Notes: generated from the letters alone by a model not told the origin. Shown: positions 37,102 through 46,254, counted from the first letter of the stretch. The stretch is DNA of 64,000 nt from Streptomyces sp. T12 (GCF_028736035.1 NZ_CP117866.1:7688001-7752000), one strand, 5' to 3'. Numbers and translations: made by a program.

Positions 37102-38475
37102 TCACAACTTGGTCCACGCCTCCGTCAGCGTCGCCCGCAGGATCTGCTCGATCTCGTCGAACGTCTCCTGGTTGGCGATCAGCGGCGGGGCGAGCTGGAT
37201 GACCGGGTCACCACGGTCGTCGGCACGGCAGTACAGGCCGTTCTCGTACAGCTTCTTGGAGAGGAAGCCGAACAGGACGCGCTCCGTCTCGTCCGCGTCG
37301 AAGGACTCCTTGGTCGCCTTGTCCTTGACCAGCTCGATGCCGTAGAAGAAGCCGTTGCCGCGGACGTCGCCGACGATCGGCAGGTCGTACAGCTTCTCCA
37401 GGGTCGCGCGGAACGCCGCCTCGTTGTCGAGGACGTGCTGGTTGAGGCCCTCGCGCTCGAACAGGTCGAGGTTGGCGACGCCGACGGCCGCGGAGACCGG
37501 GTGGCCGCCGAAGGTGTAGCCGTGCAGGAAGGTGTTGTCGCCCTTGTAGAAGGGCTCGGCGATGCGGTCCGAGATGACGCAGGCGCCGATGGGGGAGTAG
37601 CCCGAGGTCATGCCCTTGGCGCAGGTGATCATGTCCGGGACGTAGCCGAACTTGTCGCAGGCGAACATCGTGCCCAGGCGGCCGAAGGCGCAGATGACCT
37701 CGTCCGACACCAGCAGCACGTCGTACTGGTCGCAGATCTCGCGCACCCGCTGGAAGTAGCCGGGCGGGGGCGGGAAGCAGCCGCCGGCGTTCTGCACCGG
37801 CTCCAGGAAGACCGCGGCGACCGTGTCCGGGCCCTCGAAGAGGATCTCCTGCTCGATCTGGTCGGCGGCCCAGCGGCCGAAGGCCTCGGGGTCGTCGCCG
37901 AAGATCGGGGCGCGGTAGATGTTGGTGTTCGCGACCTTGTGGGCGCCCGGGACGAGGGGCTCGAACGGGGCCTTCAGAGCCGGCACACCCGTGATGGACA
38001 GGGCGCCCTGCGGGGTGCCGTGGTAGGCGACGGCACGCGAGATCACCTTGTGCTTGGTGGGCTTGCCGACCAGCTTGAAGTACTGCTTGGCGAGCTTCCA
38101 GGCGGTCTCCACCGCCTCACCGCCGCCGGTGGTGAAGAAGACCTTGTTGAGGTCGCCCGGCGCGTAGTCCGCGAGGCGGTCGGCGAGCTCGATCGCCTTC
38201 GGGTGGGCGTAGGACCAGACCGGGAAGAACGCCAGCTCCTGCGCCTGCTTGAAGGCGGTCTCGGCCAGCTCGACGCGGCCGTGACCTGCCTGGACCACGA
38301 ACAGGCCGGCGAGACCGTCGAGGTAGCGCTTGCCCTTGTCGTCGTAGATGTAGGTGCCCTCGCCCCGGACGATGGTGGGGACGGGAGCCTTCTCGTACGA
38401 GGACATCCGCGTGAAGTGCATCCACAAGTGGTCGTACGCGGTCCTGCTGAGGTCCTGAGGGGTGTCGGTGCTCAC
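37102..38475 (-). CDS. Class III aminotransferase (putrescine/GABA/beta-alanine:pyruvate type)
   Basis: PLP-dependent omega-aminotransferase of 457 residues. Features: GKRYLDGLAGLFVVQAGHGR, the cofactor-phosphate region TTGGGEAVETAWKLA, VAYHGTPQGALSITG, the PLP-Asp region LLVSDEVICAFGR, and the Schiff-base Lys in MITCAKGMTSGYSPIGA. Next to an Lrp regulator and an aminobutyraldehyde dehydrogenase, it most likely starts putrescine breakdown by moving its amino group to pyruvate or 2-oxoglutarate. It lies 19 bases after the Lrp gene in the same direction. Confidence 0.88.
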   Translation of the reverse strand: MSTDTPQDLSRTAYDHLWMHFTRMSSYEKAPVPTIVRGEGTYIYDDKGKRYLDGLAGLFVVQAGHGRVELAETAFKQAQELAFFPVWSYAHPKAIELADRLADYAPGDLNKVFFTTGGGEAVETAWKLAKQYFKLVGKPTKHKVISRAVAYHGTPQGALSITGVPALKAPFEPLVPGAHKVANTNIYRAPIFGDDPEAFGRWAADQIEQEILFEGPDTVAAVFLEPVQNAGGCFPPPPGYFQRVREICDQYDVLLVSDEVICAFGRLGTMFACDKFGYVPDMITCAKGMTSGYSPIGACVISDRIAEPFYKGDNTFLHGYTFGGHPVSAAVGVANLDLFEREGLNQHVLDNEAAFRATLEKLYDLPIVGDVRGNGFFYGIELVKDKATKESFDADETERVLFGFLSKKLYENGLYCRADDRGDPVIQLAPPLIANQETFDEIEQILRATLTEAWTKL

Positions 38476-38494
38476 GGTTATCGGGTCCTCACGG

Positions 38495-39013
38495 TTATCG
38501 GGTTCCCCACATGTAGGTCTGCTTCTTGAGCTTGAGGTAGACGAAGCTTTCGGTCGATCGGACTCCGGGTACGGCCCGGATGCGCCTGTTGATGACGTCC
38601 AGGAGGTGGTCGTCGTCCTCGCAGACGATTTCCACCATCAGGTCGAAGGACCCGGCTGTCATCACCACGTACTCGCATTCGGCCATGGCGGTCAGGGCGT
38701 CGGCCACGGACTCCACGTCGCCCTCGACGTGGACACCGACCATCGCCTGGCGCCGGAAGCCCACGGTGAGCGGGTCCGTGACGGCGACGATCTGCATCAC
38801 GCCCTGGTCGAGCAGCTTCTGGACGCGCTGGCGCACGGCCGCCTCGGACAGGCCCACGGCCTTGCCGATGGCGGCGTACGGCCGGCGGCCGTCCTCTTGA
38901 AGTTGTTCGATGATGGCAAGGGAGACGGCGTCCAGCTGGGGACCGCCGCCGTTCCTGGACTCGCGGGAGTCCCTGTGCTCTGCGCTTCGACTGGCCACGA
39001 CGTCACTGTGCAC
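38495..39013 (-). CDS. Lrp/AsnC family transcriptional regulator
   Basis: Regulator of about 172 residues. Winged helix-turn-helix: LDAVSLAIIEQLQEDGRRPY, AIGKAVGLSEAAVRQRVQKL; RAM ligand domain: VGVHVEGDVESVADAL, YVVMTAGSFDLMVEIV. The GTG at 39013 is favoured by comparison with related proteins; 39034 and 38998 are possible. It leads the aminotransferase gene and diverges from the dehydrogenase gene, so it probably controls both in response to an amino acid or amine. Confidence 0.88.
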   Translation of the reverse strand: MHSDVVASRSAEHRDSRESRNGGGPQLDAVSLAIIEQLQEDGRRPYAAIGKAVGLSEAAVRQRVQKLLDQGVMQIVAVTDPLTVGFRRQAMVGVHVEGDVESVADALTAMAECEYVVMTAGSFDLMVEIVCEDDDHLLDVINRRIRAVPGVRSTESFVYLKLKKQTYMWGTR

Positions 39014-39192
39014 GACGTCTCGACAGTTCCGCAAGGCCGCGGCGATGAAATTCGTTGTTTACGAGAGTGAGGTCTGCGGATTTCGCAGAAGTGGCGCCGG
39101 TGGGGGTGTTGAAAACGTGGGCACGGCGATTAGGGTGGGTGTCTCAGAGAGTGGACAGTCCCTAACAGTGAAGACCTGACAGGAGGCCGGCA

Positions 39193-40632
39193 GTGAGCAC
39201 CGAGCTGCGTCGTCTGCGCAACTACATCGACGGTGAGTTCCGGGACGCCGTCGACGGACGGACCACCGAGGTGGTCAACCCCGCGACGGGCGAGGCGTAC
39301 GCGACCGCGCCGCTGTCCGGACAGGCGGACGTCGACGCCGCGATGGAGGCCGCCGCCAGGGCCTTCCCGGGCTGGCGTGACACGACGCCCGCAGAGCGGC
39401 AGAAGGCCCTGCTGAAGATCGCGGACGCGTTCGAGGAGCGGGCCGAGGAACTGATCGCCGCCGAGGTGGAGAACACGGGCAAGCCGATCGGGCTCACGCG
39501 GTCCGAGGAGATCCCGCCGATGGTGGACCAGATCCGCTTCTTCGCGGGTGCGGCGCGGATGCTGGAGGGCCGGTCGGCCGGTGAGTACATGGAGGGCCTG
39601 ACCTCGATCGTCCGCCGTGAGCCGGTCGGTGTCTGCGCGCAGGTCGCGCCCTGGAACTACCCGATGATGATGGCCGTGTGGAAGTTCGCGCCGGCGATCG
39701 CGGCGGGCAACGCGGTCGTGCTCAAGCCGTCGGACACGACGCCGGCGTCGACCGTGCTGATCGCCGACATCATCGGCTCGATCCTGCCCAAGGGCGTCTT
39801 CAACGTCATCACCGGCGACCGTGACACCGGCCGCCTGATGGTCGAGCACCCGACCCCGGCGATGGCGTCCATCACCGGCTCCGTGCGGGCCGGTATGTCG
39901 GTCGCCGAGTCGGCGTCGAAGGACCTCAAGCGGGTTCACCTGGAGCTGGGCGGCAAGGCGCCGGTCGTCGTCTTCGAGGACACCGACATCGCCAAGGCCG
40001 TCGAGGACATCTCCGTCGCGGGCTTCTTCAACGCCGGGCAGGACTGTACGGCCGCCACGCGCGTGCTCGTCCACGAGGCCATCCACGACGAGTTCGTGCA
40101 GGCGCTCGCGAAGGCCGCCGCTGACACCAAGACGGGGCAGCCGGACGACGAGGACGTGCTGTTCGGCCCGCTCAACAACCCCAACCAGCTCAAGCAGGTC
40201 TCCGGGTTCATCGAGCGGCTGCCCGCCCACGCCAAGGTCGAGGCCGGTGGCCACCAGGTCGGTGAGAAGGGGTACTTCTACGCGCCGACCGTCGTGTCCG
40301 GGCTGAAGCAGGACGACGAGATCATCCAGAAGGAGGTCTTCGGGCCGGTCATCACCGTGCAGTCCTTCGCGGACGAGGCGCAGGCCGTCGAGTGGGCGAA
40401 CGGTGTCGAGTACGCGCTCGCGTCGTCGGTGTGGACCAAGGACCACGGGCGCGCGATGCGGATGTCCAAGGCGCTGGACTTCGGGTGCGTGTGGATCAAC
40501 ACGCACATTCCGCTGGTTGCGGAGATGCCCCATGGCGGGTTCAAGAAGTCGGGGTACGGCAAGGACCTTTCGGCGTACGGGTTCGATGACTACACGCGGA
40601 TCAAGCACGTGATGACGTCCCTGGACGTGTAG
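39193..40632 (+). CDS. Gamma-aminobutyraldehyde dehydrogenase
   Basis: NAD-dependent aldehyde dehydrogenase of 479 residues, GTG start after AGGAGG. Active-site Glu lies in LELGGKAPVVVFED, catalytic Cys in GFFNAGQDCTAATRV, and the NAD loop in ITGSVRAGMSV. The start MSTELRRLRNYIDGEFRDA and overall pattern fit the aminobutyraldehyde group, the second step of putrescine-to-GABA conversion, which matches the divergent aminotransferase and the downstream PotD-like gene. Confidence 0.88.
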   Translation: MSTELRRLRNYIDGEFRDAVDGRTTEVVNPATGEAYATAPLSGQADVDAAMEAAARAFPGWRDTTPAERQKALLKIADAFEERAEELIAAEVENTGKPIGLTRSEEIPPMVDQIRFFAGAARMLEGRSAGEYMEGLTSIVRREPVGVCAQVAPWNYPMMMAVWKFAPAIAAGNAVVLKPSDTTPASTVLIADIIGSILPKGVFNVITGDRDTGRLMVEHPTPAMASITGSVRAGMSVAESASKDLKRVHLELGGKAPVVVFEDTDIAKAVEDISVAGFFNAGQDCTAATRVLVHEAIHDEFVQALAKAAADTKTGQPDDEDVLFGPLNNPNQLKQVSGFIERLPAHAKVEAGGHQVGEKGYFYAPTVVSGLKQDDEIIQKEVFGPVITVQSFADEAQAVEWANGVEYALASSVWTKDHGRAMRMSKALDFGCVWINTHIPLVAEMPHGGFKKSGYGKDLSAYGFDDYTRIKHVMTSLDV

Positions 40633-40741
40633 TTCTTCGACTGCGGGTGCGTGGGGGCTGGTCGCGCACCCGCCGGCGGAGCCGCATATCGAGCACAGCC
40701 CCGCGCCCCTCAGGGCGTTGCCGCGGTGGCATGCTGCGGCC

Positions 40742-41932
40742 ATGGCCCTCGCGTCGAAGAACTCCGTGCTGTCTCGCCGGAACCTGCTGCGCTCCCTCGG
40801 CGCGGGCACGCTGCTCGGCGGGCTCGCCGGCTGTGGTGTGCCCGCCGCTTACGTGCCTCCCGGGGAGCGGGCCGCCGCCGATCTCTCCGCCACCGACAAG
40901 CGGCTGACCTGGGCGAACTGGCCGTTGTACATCGACACGGACGACGAGGACGAGACGCGGCGGCCGACGCTGGATGCCTTCGAGAAGCGCACGGGCATCG
41001 CGGTCGACTACGTCGAGGAGATCAACGACAATGACGAGTTCTTCGGCAAGATCAGCCCCGCCCTGATGAACCACCAGCGCACCGGCCGCGACCTCGTCGT
41101 CATCAGCGACTGGATGTGCGCCCGGTTCGTACGGCTGGGCTGGGTGCAGGAGATGGAGCGGGCGCGCCAGCCGAACGTGACCAAGTACCTGGACCCGCTG
41201 CTGCGTTCACCGGCCTTCGATCCCGGACGGAAGTTCACCGTGCCGTGGCAGTCCGGCATCACCGGCATCGCGTACAACCGCCGCAGGCTCGGCCGCGAGA
41301 TACGCAGCGTGTCCGAGCTGTGGGCGAGCGACCTGAAGGGCCGGGTGACCCTGCTCTCCGGCCTGGACGAGGCGTTCGCCCTGCTCATGCAGGGCAACGG
41401 CGTCGACATCACCCGCTGGACGGCGGACGACTTCCACACCGTCTGCGACCAGGTGGAGAAGCAGGTGGGCAAGGGCCAGATCCGCCGCTTCACCGGCAAC
41501 GACTACATCAAGGACCTGTCGAGCGGCGACGTACTGGCCTGCCAGGCGTACTCGGGCGACGTCATCCAGCTCCAGGCCGACGACCCCGACATCCGCTTCG
41601 TCGTCCCCGAGGAGGGCGCCGAGCTGTGGTCGGAGTCCCTGATGATCCCCGACCTGGCCCGCCACAAGACCAACGCCGAGCGGCTGATCGACTACTACTA
41701 CGAGCCCGAGGTCGCCGCCGAACTGGCCGCCTGGGTCAACTACGTCTGCCCGGTCCCGGCCGCCCAGGACGTGCTCGCCTCCGCCGAGGACGAGGAGACG
41801 GCCGCCCTCGCGGAGGACCCGCTGATCTTCCCGGACAAGGCGATGCGCGAACACCTCGCCATCGCGCGGGACATCACGTCCGAGGAGCGGGTGGAGTTCG
41901 GTAAACGGTGGAACGCGATGGCGGGGTTGTAG
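40742..41932 (+). CDS. Spermidine/putrescine-binding protein (PotD/PotF-like)
   Basis: Extracytoplasmic polyamine-binding protein of 396 residues. The N-terminus SRRNLLRSLGAGTLLGGLAGC combines a Tat-type twin arginine with the lipobox LAGC. The body has LTWANWPLYIDTDDEDE, ISDWMCARFVRLGWVQEME, VPWQSGITGIAYNRR and the C-terminal LIDYYYEPEVAAELAAWVNY, all typical of PotD. The expected ATPase and two permease genes are absent: the next gene is an antiporter on the other strand. Confidence 0.88.
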   Translation: MALASKNSVLSRRNLLRSLGAGTLLGGLAGCGVPAAYVPPGERAAADLSATDKRLTWANWPLYIDTDDEDETRRPTLDAFEKRTGIAVDYVEEINDNDEFFGKISPALMNHQRTGRDLVVISDWMCARFVRLGWVQEMERARQPNVTKYLDPLLRSPAFDPGRKFTVPWQSGITGIAYNRRRLGREIRSVSELWASDLKGRVTLLSGLDEAFALLMQGNGVDITRWTADDFHTVCDQVEKQVGKGQIRRFTGNDYIKDLSSGDVLACQAYSGDVIQLQADDPDIRFVVPEEGAELWSESLMIPDLARHKTNAERLIDYYYEPEVAAELAAWVNYVCPVPAAQDVLASAEDEETAALAEDPLIFPDKAMREHLAIARDITSEERVEFGKRWNAMAGL

Positions 41933-42025
41933 GGAGCGGCTGTCCGTATCCCGCCCGGCCCGGCGCGGCCCGGTCGCGGGGACCGTCCTATGGCCTGCAC
42001 GGAAAGTCCTTCCCCGGAGAACGAA

Positions 42026-43612
42026 TCATTCGACCGCCGCACCTCCCGCCAGACGGACCTCTTCGCTGTCGAGGGCGGCCTGCAGGCGGCGCAGTACGGT
42101 GTCGTCGATCTGGCGCTCGTCGCGGAGGCGGACGACGGTGGTGCGTTTGTGGGTGATGAGGGCCAGGCGCAGCGCGAGGTAGTCCTGGTGCTGGAGCAGC
42201 GCGGGGTCGTCGTGGGCGCCCGCGCTTCTGGCCCGGACCGACGCCAGGTGTGCCTCGTACTCCTGGCGCAGCCACTCGACGATCTTCGGTTCGGAGCGCA
42301 GGTCGGCGGCGAGCTGGGGCATCGCCTTGATCGCCTGTTCGATGGCGGTGGTCTCGGCGAGGTCGTGTTCCTCGTCGACCGAGGTGTCGGGCGGCAGCTT
42401 CGCCCAGCGCACCGCCACCGGCAGCAGCAGTCCCTGCACGACCAGCGTCACGAGGATGACGCCGGAGGTGACGAAGACGATGAAGCTGCGGTCGGGGAAC
42501 GGCTCGCCCGAGTCGAGGGTCTGCGGCACCGAGAGCACCATCGCGAGCGAGACCGCGCCCCGGAAACCGGCCAGTCCGCTGACCACACGGGTCCGGTGAC
42601 CGACCCGGAGCGTGCGTTGCTGGGGACGGCGGTCGAGTGCGCGGACCAGGTAGGTGGAGGCGTACAGGAACGCGAAGCGTACGGCGACGAGCACCACGCA
42701 GATGACCCCGACCGCGATCAGCGCGTCCTGGAGATCGGCGCGGCCCAGGTCGCGGACGGCGTACTGCAGTTCCACTCCCACCAGGACGAAGAGAGCCCCG
42801 TTGATGAGGAAGGTGGCCAGCGGCCAGAACGCCAGTGCCTGCGTGCGGTGTTCGGCCTGGATGATGCGCGGGGCGACCTGGGACATGATCAGGCCGCTGA
42901 CGACCACCGCGAGGACGCCGGACGCTTCGATCAGTTCGGCGAGCAGGTAGGCGGTGAAGGGCGCCAGGATCATGACCAGGTTGCCCAGCAGGGGATCGGT
43001 CAGGCGGCGCCGCAGGTTCATGTTGACCCACGCGACCGCCACGCCTACAGCTGCTCCGCCGCCGTACGCGAGCAGGAACAGTCCGCCGACGTGCGGGATG
43101 CTCAGGTGCTCCTCGCCGACTGTGATGCCGACGGCCAGACCATAGATGACCAGGGCCGTGCCGTCGTTGACCAGGCTCTCCGCGCGCAGCACGGTGACCT
43201 GGCGGCGCGGCAGGGCGCGGGCCAGGACGCCGACCGCCGTCGCGTCGGTGGGTGCCATGGCCGCGCCGAGCACCCACGCCGGCCCCCACGGCAGCCCGAG
43301 GGCGTGCCCCGCCGCCGCGACGGCCCACGCCGTGAGGATGACGAGTACGGTGCTCAGCTGCAGGATGCCGCGCAGGTTGGTGCGGATCTCCCGCAGGGAG
43401 GTGGTCAGGCTCTCCCAGTACAGCAGCACCGGGAGGAAGAGCAACAGCACCACCTCCGGGGGCAGTTGTGCCTCCCGCACCGCCGGGACGAACCCCAGGA
43501 GCACACCCGTCACGAGCAGCGCGACGGGCGGGGCTATGCCGAGGCGCTGTCCCACGGCGTTGCCCACCAGCACGGCCACGCCGAGAACGACGACGAGTTC
43601 GAGACCGAGCAA
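42026..43612 (-). CDS. Na+/H+ antiporter (CPA1/NhaP-type)
   Basis: Membrane exchanger of 528 residues that swaps Na+ (or K+) for protons in pH and salt balance. About twelve membrane segments. Family motifs: LLFLPVLLYWESLTTSLREI, GAAMAPTDATAVGVLARAL, RAESLVNDGTALVIYGLAV (ND site). The C-terminal 120 residues are cytoplasmic and helical. The start codon is TTG at 43612, with AGGAG seven bases before it. Confidence 0.9.
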   Translation of the reverse strand: MLGLELVVVLGVAVLVGNAVGQRLGIAPPVALLVTGVLLGFVPAVREAQLPPEVVLLLFLPVLLYWESLTTSLREIRTNLRGILQLSTVLVILTAWAVAAAGHALGLPWGPAWVLGAAMAPTDATAVGVLARALPRRQVTVLRAESLVNDGTALVIYGLAVGITVGEEHLSIPHVGGLFLLAYGGGAAVGVAVAWVNMNLRRRLTDPLLGNLVMILAPFTAYLLAELIEASGVLAVVVSGLIMSQVAPRIIQAEHRTQALAFWPLATFLINGALFVLVGVELQYAVRDLGRADLQDALIAVGVICVVLVAVRFAFLYASTYLVRALDRRPQQRTLRVGHRTRVVSGLAGFRGAVSLAMVLSVPQTLDSGEPFPDRSFIVFVTSGVILVTLVVQGLLLPVAVRWAKLPPDTSVDEEHDLAETTAIEQAIKAMPQLAADLRSEPKIVEWLRQEYEAHLASVRARSAGAHDDPALLQHQDYLALRLALITHKRTTVVRLRDERQIDDTVLRRLQAALDSEEVRLAGGAAVE

Positions 43613-43629
43613 GGCGTTTCTCCTACGGT

Positions 43630-43898
43630 TCAGGCGAGGGGTACGAGTCTGAGCGTCGTGTCGCGCGCAGCCACCAGCGGATCGACGTAACGCGCGCCGT
43701 ACCGGCCGTACTTGGTGAGGTAGGCGGCATCGATTCGGTCATTGACGCCGGAGTCCGTGACCTGGACGAGGACGACGTCCTTGGCGACGCCACCGGAGCG
43801 GATGTGGCCCTTCTCGCTCGACCGGGCCGCGAGGGGGCCATCTGAAGTTCCTCGGCGTGCTCGATCCGGGTCAGCTCGTCGTTCGTCCAGGTCGTCAT
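43630..43898 (-). pseudogene. Broken DUF2255 family gene
   Basis: The first 20 codons read MTTWTNDELTRIEHAEELQM, a normal DUF2255 start. The frame then turns into Arg/Ser-rich nonsense. In another frame the rest of the family reappears to a stop at 43630: KGHIRSGGVAKDVVLVQV, RIDAAYLTKYGRYGARYVD, TTLRLVPLA. About 40 residues from the middle are missing, so a deletion with frameshift has killed the gene. Confidence 0.72.
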
Positions 43899-43917
43899 GG
43901 TGGGTCGTTGAGTGGGG

Positions 43918-44934
43918 TCAGGGCGTGAGGAGGGTCTTGATGGCGCGGCGTTCGTCCATCGCCTTGTAGCCCTCGGCGACCTGCTCCAAGGGCAGGGTGA
44001 GGTCGAAGACCTTGCCCGGGTTGATGTGGCCGGACAGCACGCGGTCGATCAGGTCGGGCAGGAAGCGGCGCACGGGAGCCGGGCCGCCGCGCAGGCCGAC
44101 CTGGGAGAAGAACAGCTCCTGGCCGTCGACGGCCACCTCGTGCGGGACGCCGACGAAGCCGACGTTGCCGCCCGGGCGGGCCGAGTGCAGGGCCTGCCGC
44201 ATGGACTCGGCGGTGCCGACGCACTCCAGGACGGAGTCGGCGCCGATGCCGTTCGTGAGGTCCTTGATCCGGGCGACGCCGTCCTCGCCGCGCTCGGTCA
44301 CGATGTCGGTGGCGCCGAACTCCAGGGCGAGCTTCTGGCGGGACTCGTGCCGGGACATGGCAATGATCCGCTCCGCGCCGAGCTCCTTCGCCGCGATGAC
44401 ACCGCACAGGCCGACGGCTCCGTCACCGACCACCACGGCCGTCGAGCCCGGCTTCACCTCGGCGGCCACGGCCGCGTACCAGCCGGTGCCCATCACGTCG
44501 GACACCGCCAGCAGGCTGGGCACGAACTCCTCGCCCGGGTCGCCGTCGGTGGCCACCAGCGTGCCGTGGGCGTTGGGGATGCGCACGTACTCGGCCTGGC
44601 AGGTGCTCATGAACTCGCGGTTCAGACAGGAGGACTGCCAGCCCTTCTGGCAGTTGGCGCAGGTGTTGTCGGAGGTGGCGAAGGAGCCGACCACGAACTG
44701 GCCGGGCTTGACGTGGGTGACCTCGCTGCCGGTCTCCTCGACGATGCCGACGTACTCGTGCCCCATCGGGTGCGGGTCACCGATGGGCTCCAGGCCGCGG
44801 TACGGCCACAGGTCCGAGCCGCACACGCAGCTGGCGACCGTTCGGATGATCGCGTCCGTCGGCTTGACGATCTTGGGCTCGGGGGCGTCCTCCACCCGGA
44901 TGTCACCGGGGGCGTGGATCACAGTTGCTCGCAT
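43918..44934 (-). CDS. Zinc-dependent alcohol dehydrogenase family protein
   Basis: MDR-superfamily oxidoreductase of 338 residues. The catalytic zinc site is CGSDLWPYRG with GHEYVGIVEE; the structural zinc cysteines are in DNTCANCQKGWQSSC; the NAD(P) fold is VVVGDGAVGLCGVIAAKELG. AGGAGA lies before the ATG. Substrate unknown; neighbours suggest a role with reactive aldehydes or quinone products. It is divergent from the flavodoxin operon across a 675-base gap. Confidence 0.87.
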   Translation of the reverse strand: MRATVIHAPGDIRVEDAPEPKIVKPTDAIIRTVASCVCGSDLWPYRGLEPIGDPHPMGHEYVGIVEETGSEVTHVKPGQFVVGSFATSDNTCANCQKGWQSSCLNREFMSTCQAEYVRIPNAHGTLVATDGDPGEEFVPSLLAVSDVMGTGWYAAVAAEVKPGSTAVVVGDGAVGLCGVIAAKELGAERIIAMSRHESRQKLALEFGATDIVTERGEDGVARIKDLTNGIGADSVLECVGTAESMRQALHSARPGGNVGFVGVPHEVAVDGQELFFSQVGLRGGPAPVRRFLPDLIDRVLSGHINPGKVFDLTLPLEQVAEGYKAMDERRAIKTLLTP

Positions 44935-45239
44935 GTCTTTTCTCCTGATGCGTTTCTCGGGTGGGGGTGGCTCGGGCGCGGGTGGGGTCTTCGCGCCGGG
45001 GGGTGGTCCTTGCCGGTCGGCGGTCGCTTCAGGAGTTCCATCGTGATTCTCTTCGTGCGTTGCTGTGATGCTGATGCCAGGGCAGCGGTGTCACGCGGAC
45101 GTGCCGGATTCCTCGACGATGGCCCATGGGGTATACAGAAGCGTCGACGGCCTGGGAAAGATAATCGCCGGTCTCTGACTCTGTCAGCGCCCGCAGGGCC
45201 CGTACAGAGGAGAATTCCACCCCAGGAGAGGCTTATCCA

Positions 45240-45255
45240 GGGATAAAATCCTCCT
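45240..45255 (+). promoter_or_regulatory. GGGA-N8-TCCC-type operator-like site 1
   Basis: GGGATAAAATCCTCCT within the 22-base context CCAGGGATAAAATCCTCC; the context matches the site at 45520 (also ending CCTACC). Final base of the dyad deviates. Confidence 0.5.
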
Positions 45256-45349
45256 ACCCAGCCGAGTGGCGGACAGCGCAGGCTGGCCAGTATGAACAGC
45301 GGTGCGCGCCGTAAGGAGCTGGGCCACTGGGCCAAGGTGGTAGAACGCC

Positions 45350-45470
45350 TTGGTGCCTCCGGTGAACCTCGAACAGATGGTCCCGCTGGTCGTCACTCAG
45401 GTGCAGGACCCGAACAAGCTCGGACAGCACAGACGCCTCTCCTCCTGGACGGCGGCCTGCGCCACGAATT
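45350..45470 (-). pseudogene. Probable fragment of an MmyB-type XRE regulator
   Basis: On the minus strand the frame reads GRRPGGEASVLSELVRVLHL then SDDQRDHLFEVHRRHQG, which matches the end of the helix-turn-helix domain in the two intact regulators here (RLEQGR...VLDVLARVLHLDDDERGYLF). Nothing recognisable precedes or follows, so only about 40 codons survive. Confidence 0.45.
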
Positions 45471-45519
45471 CGTAAAACCGGCAGGCGGCCCCGGCGTAAA
45501 GCCAGGGACAGCAAAGCCA

Positions 45520-45535
45520 GGGACGAATCCTTCCT
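45520..45535 (+). promoter_or_regulatory. GGGA-N8-TCCC-type operator-like site 2, before the flavodoxin gene
   Basis: GGGACGAATCCTTCCT, 74 bases before the ATG of the flavodoxin gene. It is immediately followed by ACCTTTGCATTTGAATTC, whose CCTTTGCAT part recurs after the site at 60109. Confidence 0.5.
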
Positions 45536-45609
45536 ACCTTTGCATTTGAATTCCGTGCCATGCTTCCAGAGCACGATTCACGCAATCCTTTTCGAGGAGT
45601 AATACCCCC

Positions 45610-46209
45610 ATGTCCTCCACCTCCCGCCCCACGGTCGCCGTCGCGTTCCACTCGGGCTACGGCCACACCGCTGTCATAGCCGAGGCCGTGGCGCGCGGTG
45701 CCGCGGAAGCCGGTGCCGAGGTGGTGTCCATCCCCGTGGACACGATCACCGACGAGCAGTGGGCGCAGCTGGACGCCGCCGACGCGATCATCTTCGGCGC
45801 CCCCACCTACATGGGCACCGCCTCCGCCGCCTTCCACACCTTCGCCGAGGCCAGCAGCAAGCGCTGGTTCACCCAGACCTGGGTCGACAAGATCGCCGCC
45901 GGGTTCACCAACTCCGGTGCCAAGAACGGCGACAAATCCTCGACCCTGGGCTACTTCTTCACCATGGCCGCCCAGCACGGCATGCACTGGGTCAGCCTCG
46001 GTGTCCAGCCGGGCTGGGCCTCCACCCAGGGCAGCGAGGACGACATCAACCGGCTGGGCTACTTCGTCGGGGCAGGTGCCCAGACCCCGACCGATGCCGG
46101 TCCGGAGGCCGTCCACAAGTCGGACATCGCCACTGCCGAGGGCCTCGGTGCCCGCGTCGCGCAGCAGACCGCCTTCTTCCGCGCCGGCCGCGCCGCTCTC
46201 GCCGCCTGA
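45610..46209 (+). CDS. Flavodoxin-family NAD(P)H:quinone reductase (WrbA-like)
   Basis: FMN-binding protein of 199 residues. The phosphate loop SGYGHTAVIAEAVARGA, the isoalloxazine-contacting GAPTYMGTASAAFHTF and the family-type stretch SGAKNGDKSSTLGYFFTMAA are visible. WrbA-type enzymes reduce quinones by two electrons and so avoid radicals. First of four short genes in one direction (45610-47778); AGGAGT precedes the ATG. Confidence 0.85.
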   Translation: MSSTSRPTVAVAFHSGYGHTAVIAEAVARGAAEAGAEVVSIPVDTITDEQWAQLDAADAIIFGAPTYMGTASAAFHTFAEASSKRWFTQTWVDKIAAGFTNSGAKNGDKSSTLGYFFTMAAQHGMHWVSLGVQPGWASTQGSEDDINRLGYFVGAGAQTPTDAGPEAVHKSDIATAEGLGARVAQQTAFFRAGRAALAA

Positions 46210-46254
46210 ACACAAGAACCTCACCCGCAGCCTGACCCGTAAAGGAGCAGCACC

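Larger units (their letters stand above)
44935..45609. other. 675-base gap with two dyad sites and an HTH-gene relic
   Basis: No intact gene is supported. It holds sites at 45240 and 45520, a probable relic of an XRE/MmyB-type regulator on the minus strand (45350-45470), and a 12-base direct repeat AAAGCCAGGGAC (45498-45509 and 45513-45524). The AT content is higher than in the surrounding genes. Confidence 0.6.

Noticed and set aside
41995..42018. GGAAAGTCCTTCC near the end of the antiporter gene as another dyad site.
   Set aside because: Geometry and flanks do not match the GGGA-N8-TCCC pattern, and it lies at the 3' side of two convergent genes.
43611..43626. TTTCTCCTAC resembling half of the dyad motif.
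   Set aside because: Read on the minus strand it is the GTAGGAGAAA ribosome-binding site of the TTG-started antiporter gene.
45292..45549. An 85-codon + strand frame in the 675-base gap.
   Set aside because: No ribosome-binding site, no family resemblance, and it overlaps the regulator relic and dyad site 45520.
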